A DNA stretch of 8,510 nt. Origin: Gammaproteobacteria bacterium. Its GTDB lineage: Bacteria > Pseudomonadota > Gammaproteobacteria > Porifericomitales > Porifericomitaceae. A program made the translations under genes and the position numbers. Each line of letters starts with the position of its first letter. The first letter of the stretch is position 1. This document shows positions 7,189 through 8,510 of this stretch, piece by piece. The notes below the pieces were generated by a model. That model searched no databases and was not told the origin of the DNA. It saw only the letters and a list, made by a program, of their open reading frames with translations. Location of the stretch: positions 1 through 8,510 of the forward strand of contig JAPPQA010000033.1 in the NCBI GenBank assembly GCA_028817255.1, read 5' to 3'.

Positions 7189-7219
7189 AAAGGCCCGCGC
7201 GGAAGCGGGCCTTTTTTTT
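7189..7219 (+). terminator. Intrinsic terminator of groESL
   Basis: A perfect 10-bp stem (AAAGGCCCGC at 7189-7198 with GCGGGCCTTT at 7205-7214) has a 6-nt loop GCGGAA and runs into eight Ts (7212-7219). It lies 37 bp after the groEL stop. On the opposite strand the stem is followed only by TTTAGGG, so it would be a poor terminator for pdxJ. Confidence 0.95.
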
Positions 7220-7267
7220 AGCTGGCGCGCCTTGATGCGCGTTGCCGGCGGCGCACCGCGGACACGG

Positions 7268-7306
7268 CGTACTCCCGGGGGGGCGTATTCCCGGCGATAC
7301 TCCCGG
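7268..7306. repeat. Three short TAYTCCCGG direct repeats
   Basis: TACTCCCGG (7270-7278), TATTCCCGG (7286-7294) and TACTCCCGG (7298-7306) recur at spacings of 16 and 12 bp. The first two share a CG prefix. They fill most of the gap between the groESL terminator and the pdxJ stop. No terminator for pdxJ is apparent here and the function is unknown. Confidence 0.55.
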
Positions 7307-7311
7307 CCGGT

Positions 7312-8085
7312 TTATTCGGTTCTTTGCAGCGCGGCGCGGTATTTTTCCAGTGCGCCCGGAAAACCGAAACGCAAGGCGTCGGCGGTCAGGGCGTGTCCGA
7401 TGGAAACTTCCTCCAGTTGCGGAATTTCCCGCGCCAGTAGCGGTAGATTATTCAGGTTGAGGTCGTGCCCGGCATTGACTCCAAGCCCGTGTTCGGCCGC
7501 CTGGCGCGCGGTTTCCCTGATATGGCCCAGGGCGCCATGAAGCTTCTCGCCCTTGCCCCCGCCGCCGGCGTGCGCCTTCGCGTATGGCTCCGTATAGATT
7601 TCGATGCGGTCGGCGCCTGCTTTTGCCGCCAGGGCAATTTGCGCCGGATCGGCGTCCATGAACAGACTGACGCGGATGCCGGCGTCGCGCAGGCGGGCGA
7701 TGAGAGGGCGTAAATCGGCGCCCTGCTTTTCCAGATTCCATCCGTGGTCCGAGGTGGCCTGTTCGTCGCTGTCGGGCACCAGGGTGCATTGCTCCGGGCG
7801 CGCCGCCAACACCAGGGGGAGAAAGCCCGGATAAGAACCGCGCGCCGTCGAGAAAGGGTTGCCTTCCATGTTGAATTCTCGGGACGCGGCGGCGAGTTCG
7901 GCCCGCAACGGCGCGATGTCGGAAGCGCGGACGTGGCGCTGGTCGGGGCGCGGATGCACGGTGATGCCGTCAGCGCCGTGGGCAAGGCACAAGCGGCAGG
8001 TCTCCAGGAGATCGGGAATGCCGCACTCCCGGGCGTTGCGCAGCAAGGCAACTTTGTTGAGATTGACGCTGAGTGCGATCGTCAT
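7312..8085 (-). CDS. pdxJ: Pyridoxine 5'-phosphate synthase PdxJ, Bacteroidota-like type
   Basis: Condenses 1-deoxyxylulose 5-phosphate with 3-amino-2-oxopropyl phosphate to make pyridoxine 5'-phosphate, the ring-closing step of the DXP-dependent vitamin B6 pathway in the cytoplasm. The 257-aa TIM barrel keeps active-site residues expected for the family: His44, Arg46 and His51 in ITVHPRPDQRH, Glu74 in NMEG, Glu162 in RIEIYTEPYA, and His207 in NAGHDL. E. coli PdxJ starts VNIDHIATLRNAR; this one reads VNLNKVALLRNAR. With HPRPD, MEGNP, SDHGW and YTEPYA it matches the pattern I know from Bacteroidota PdxJ. A short insert (about 78-85) and a Gly-rich segment (173-179) are further differences. ATG at 8085 starts right at the first strand; no Shine-Dalgarno is visible. 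It lies downstream of tRNA-Ile on the same strand, apart from its common acpS/recO neighbours, and converges on groEL. Confidence 0.93.
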   Translation of the reverse strand: MTIALSVNLNKVALLRNARECGIPDLLETCRLCLAHGADGITVHPRPDQRHVRASDIAPLRAELAAASREFNMEGNPFSTARGSYPGFLPLVLAARPEQCTLVPDSDEQATSDHGWNLEKQGADLRPLIARLRDAGIRVSLFMDADPAQIALAAKAGADRIEIYTEPYAKAHAGGGGKGEKLHGALGHIRETARQAAEHGLGVNAGHDLNLNNLPLLAREIPQLEEVSIGHALTADALRFGFPGALEKYRAALQRTE

Positions 8086-8131
8086 GTCGTTTCGGCGCGC
8101 GGGAAAAGGAGTTTGGGTTCGGAATCCCCAG

Positions 8132-8151
8132 AGGTCCCGGACAGGTCCCGG
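8132..8151. repeat. Tandem AGGTCCCGG repeat in the tRNA-Ile to pdxJ spacer
   Basis: AGGTCCCGG occurs at 8132-8140 and 8143-8151, an 11-bp period. The second copy runs into GGGCCC. It lies about 50 bp before the pdxJ start. No known role is apparent. Confidence 0.5.
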
Positions 8152-8164
8152 GCCCGCGCCTGCG

Positions 8165-8187
8165 ACGGCGCCCTGCGGTGGCGCCGT
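8165..8187 (-). other. Strong GC hairpin between tRNA-Ile and pdxJ
   Basis: ACGGCGCC (8165-8172) pairs perfectly with GGCGCCGT (8180-8187) around a 7-nt loop. On the transcribed (minus) strand no T run follows, so it does not look like an intrinsic terminator. It could be a processing or pausing structure for the rRNA transcript; that is inferred. Confidence 0.5.
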
Positions 8188-8193
8188 TCGTCA

Positions 8194-8233
8194 GGACCAG
8201 GAAACCCCCTGCCCGGCGCCGATTGTCTGGTCC
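8194..8233 (-). other. GGACCAG/CTGGTCC inverted repeat just after tRNA-Ile
   Basis: A perfect 7-bp stem, GGACCAG (8194-8200) with CTGGTCC (8227-8233), encloses 26 nt and begins 7 nt beyond the encoded CCA end of tRNA-Ile in the transcribed direction. It is not a tRNA: there is no T-loop, anticodon or D-arm pattern. It may mark 3' processing of the tRNA precursor or stabilise the transcript. No T run follows. Confidence 0.45.
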
Positions 8234-8240
8234 GAATGTG

Positions 8241-8317
8241 TGGTGGGCCTGGGTGGACTTGAACCAACGACCTCACCCTTATCAGAGGTGCGCTCTAACC
8301 AACTGAGCTACAGGCCC
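8241..8317 (-). tRNA. tRNA-Ile (GAU anticodon)
   Basis: A 77-nt tRNA with encoded CCA (8241-8243). The acceptor GGGCCTG pairs perfectly with CAGGCCC, the D arm is GCTC...GAGC, the anticodon loop CTGATAA puts GAU at 8281-8283, and the T loop is TTCAAGT. It is close to E. coli ileT, the isoleucine tRNA that normally sits between 16S and 23S. Two deviations are visible: U31-G39 closes the anticodon stem, and the second T-stem pair (U50-C64) is a mismatch where E. coli has G-C. It is transcribed from the 16S side, with 137 bp of spacer upstream. The usual partner tRNA-Ala does not follow. Confidence 0.97.
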
Positions 8318-8400
8318 GAATACGAATTCCCGCGGGCTTTTTCAATGGCTCCGCGGCTTCAGAGGAAAGAATCCGGACATAACCCCGGGTAAATCCAGCT

Positions 8401-8413
8401 CAATCTGTGTGGG
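8401..8413 (-). other. Conserved post-16S spacer block
   Basis: On the transcribed strand this reads CCCACACAGATTG, very close to the CTCACACAGATTG downstream of E. coli 16S genes. There the region is the 3' side of the RNase III processing stem of pre-16S rRNA. The partner strand would lie upstream of 16S, outside the window. The match supports gammaproteobacterial origin and a genuine rRNA locus. The rest of the spacer (8318-8454) holds CCGCGG-centred palindromes near 8329-8336 and 8351-8356 but no gene. Confidence 0.6.
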
Positions 8414-8454
8414 CGCTGCACGCCATAAAGGCGGGATGACAACGCATATACTCG

Positions 8455-8510
<56 letters not shown>

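Noticed and set aside
8086..8240. A tRNA-Ala or degenerate tRNA after tRNA-Ile
   Set aside because: Neither strand shows a T-loop, anticodon loop or D-arm pattern in this stretch.

Overview
The window is GC-rich, densely packed bacterial chromosome that reads as gammaproteobacterial housekeeping DNA. Four things point to a Gammaproteobacterium: an ErpA-type A-type iron-sulfur carrier, AnmK, a TyrZ-like tyrosyl-tRNA synthetase, and a 16S 3' flank carrying the CCCACACAGATTG block known from enteric rRNA spacers. The species cannot be named. No phage, transposase, CRISPR array or toxin-antitoxin gene is visible.

Layout, left to right: erpA (+) has a good sigma70-like promoter and converges on anmK (-, anhydro-MurNAc recycling). 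A short divergent gap of about 70 bp then leads into a rightward run: htpG (Hsp90), tyrS (tyrosyl-tRNA synthetase), then groES-groEL. The groESL operon has its own promoter with a CIRCE operator (HrcA binding site) at the transcription start, and a textbook intrinsic terminator after groEL. Beyond it everything is leftward. Read in transcription order from the right edge, these are the last 56 nt of a 16S rRNA gene, a spacer, tRNA-Ile(GAU), a structured 155-nt spacer, and pdxJ, which converges on groEL.

The genes group around protein folding (HtpG, GroES, GroEL), translation (TyrS, tRNA-Ile, 16S rRNA) and cofactors (ErpA for Fe-S clusters, PdxJ for pyridoxal phosphate). The order erpA-anmK-...-tyrS recalls the neighbourhood known from Pseudomonas, here with htpG between anmK and tyrS and groESL after tyrS.

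The most notable points are the rRNA locus and its neighbour. After 16S and tRNA-Ile the next gene is pdxJ, with no tRNA-Ala and no 23S, which suggests an unlinked (split) rRNA operon. PdxJ carries sequence signatures of the Bacteroidota-type enzyme rather than the E. coli type. I found no convincing new multi-gene system; the window is mostly ordinary core genome with an unusual arrangement.
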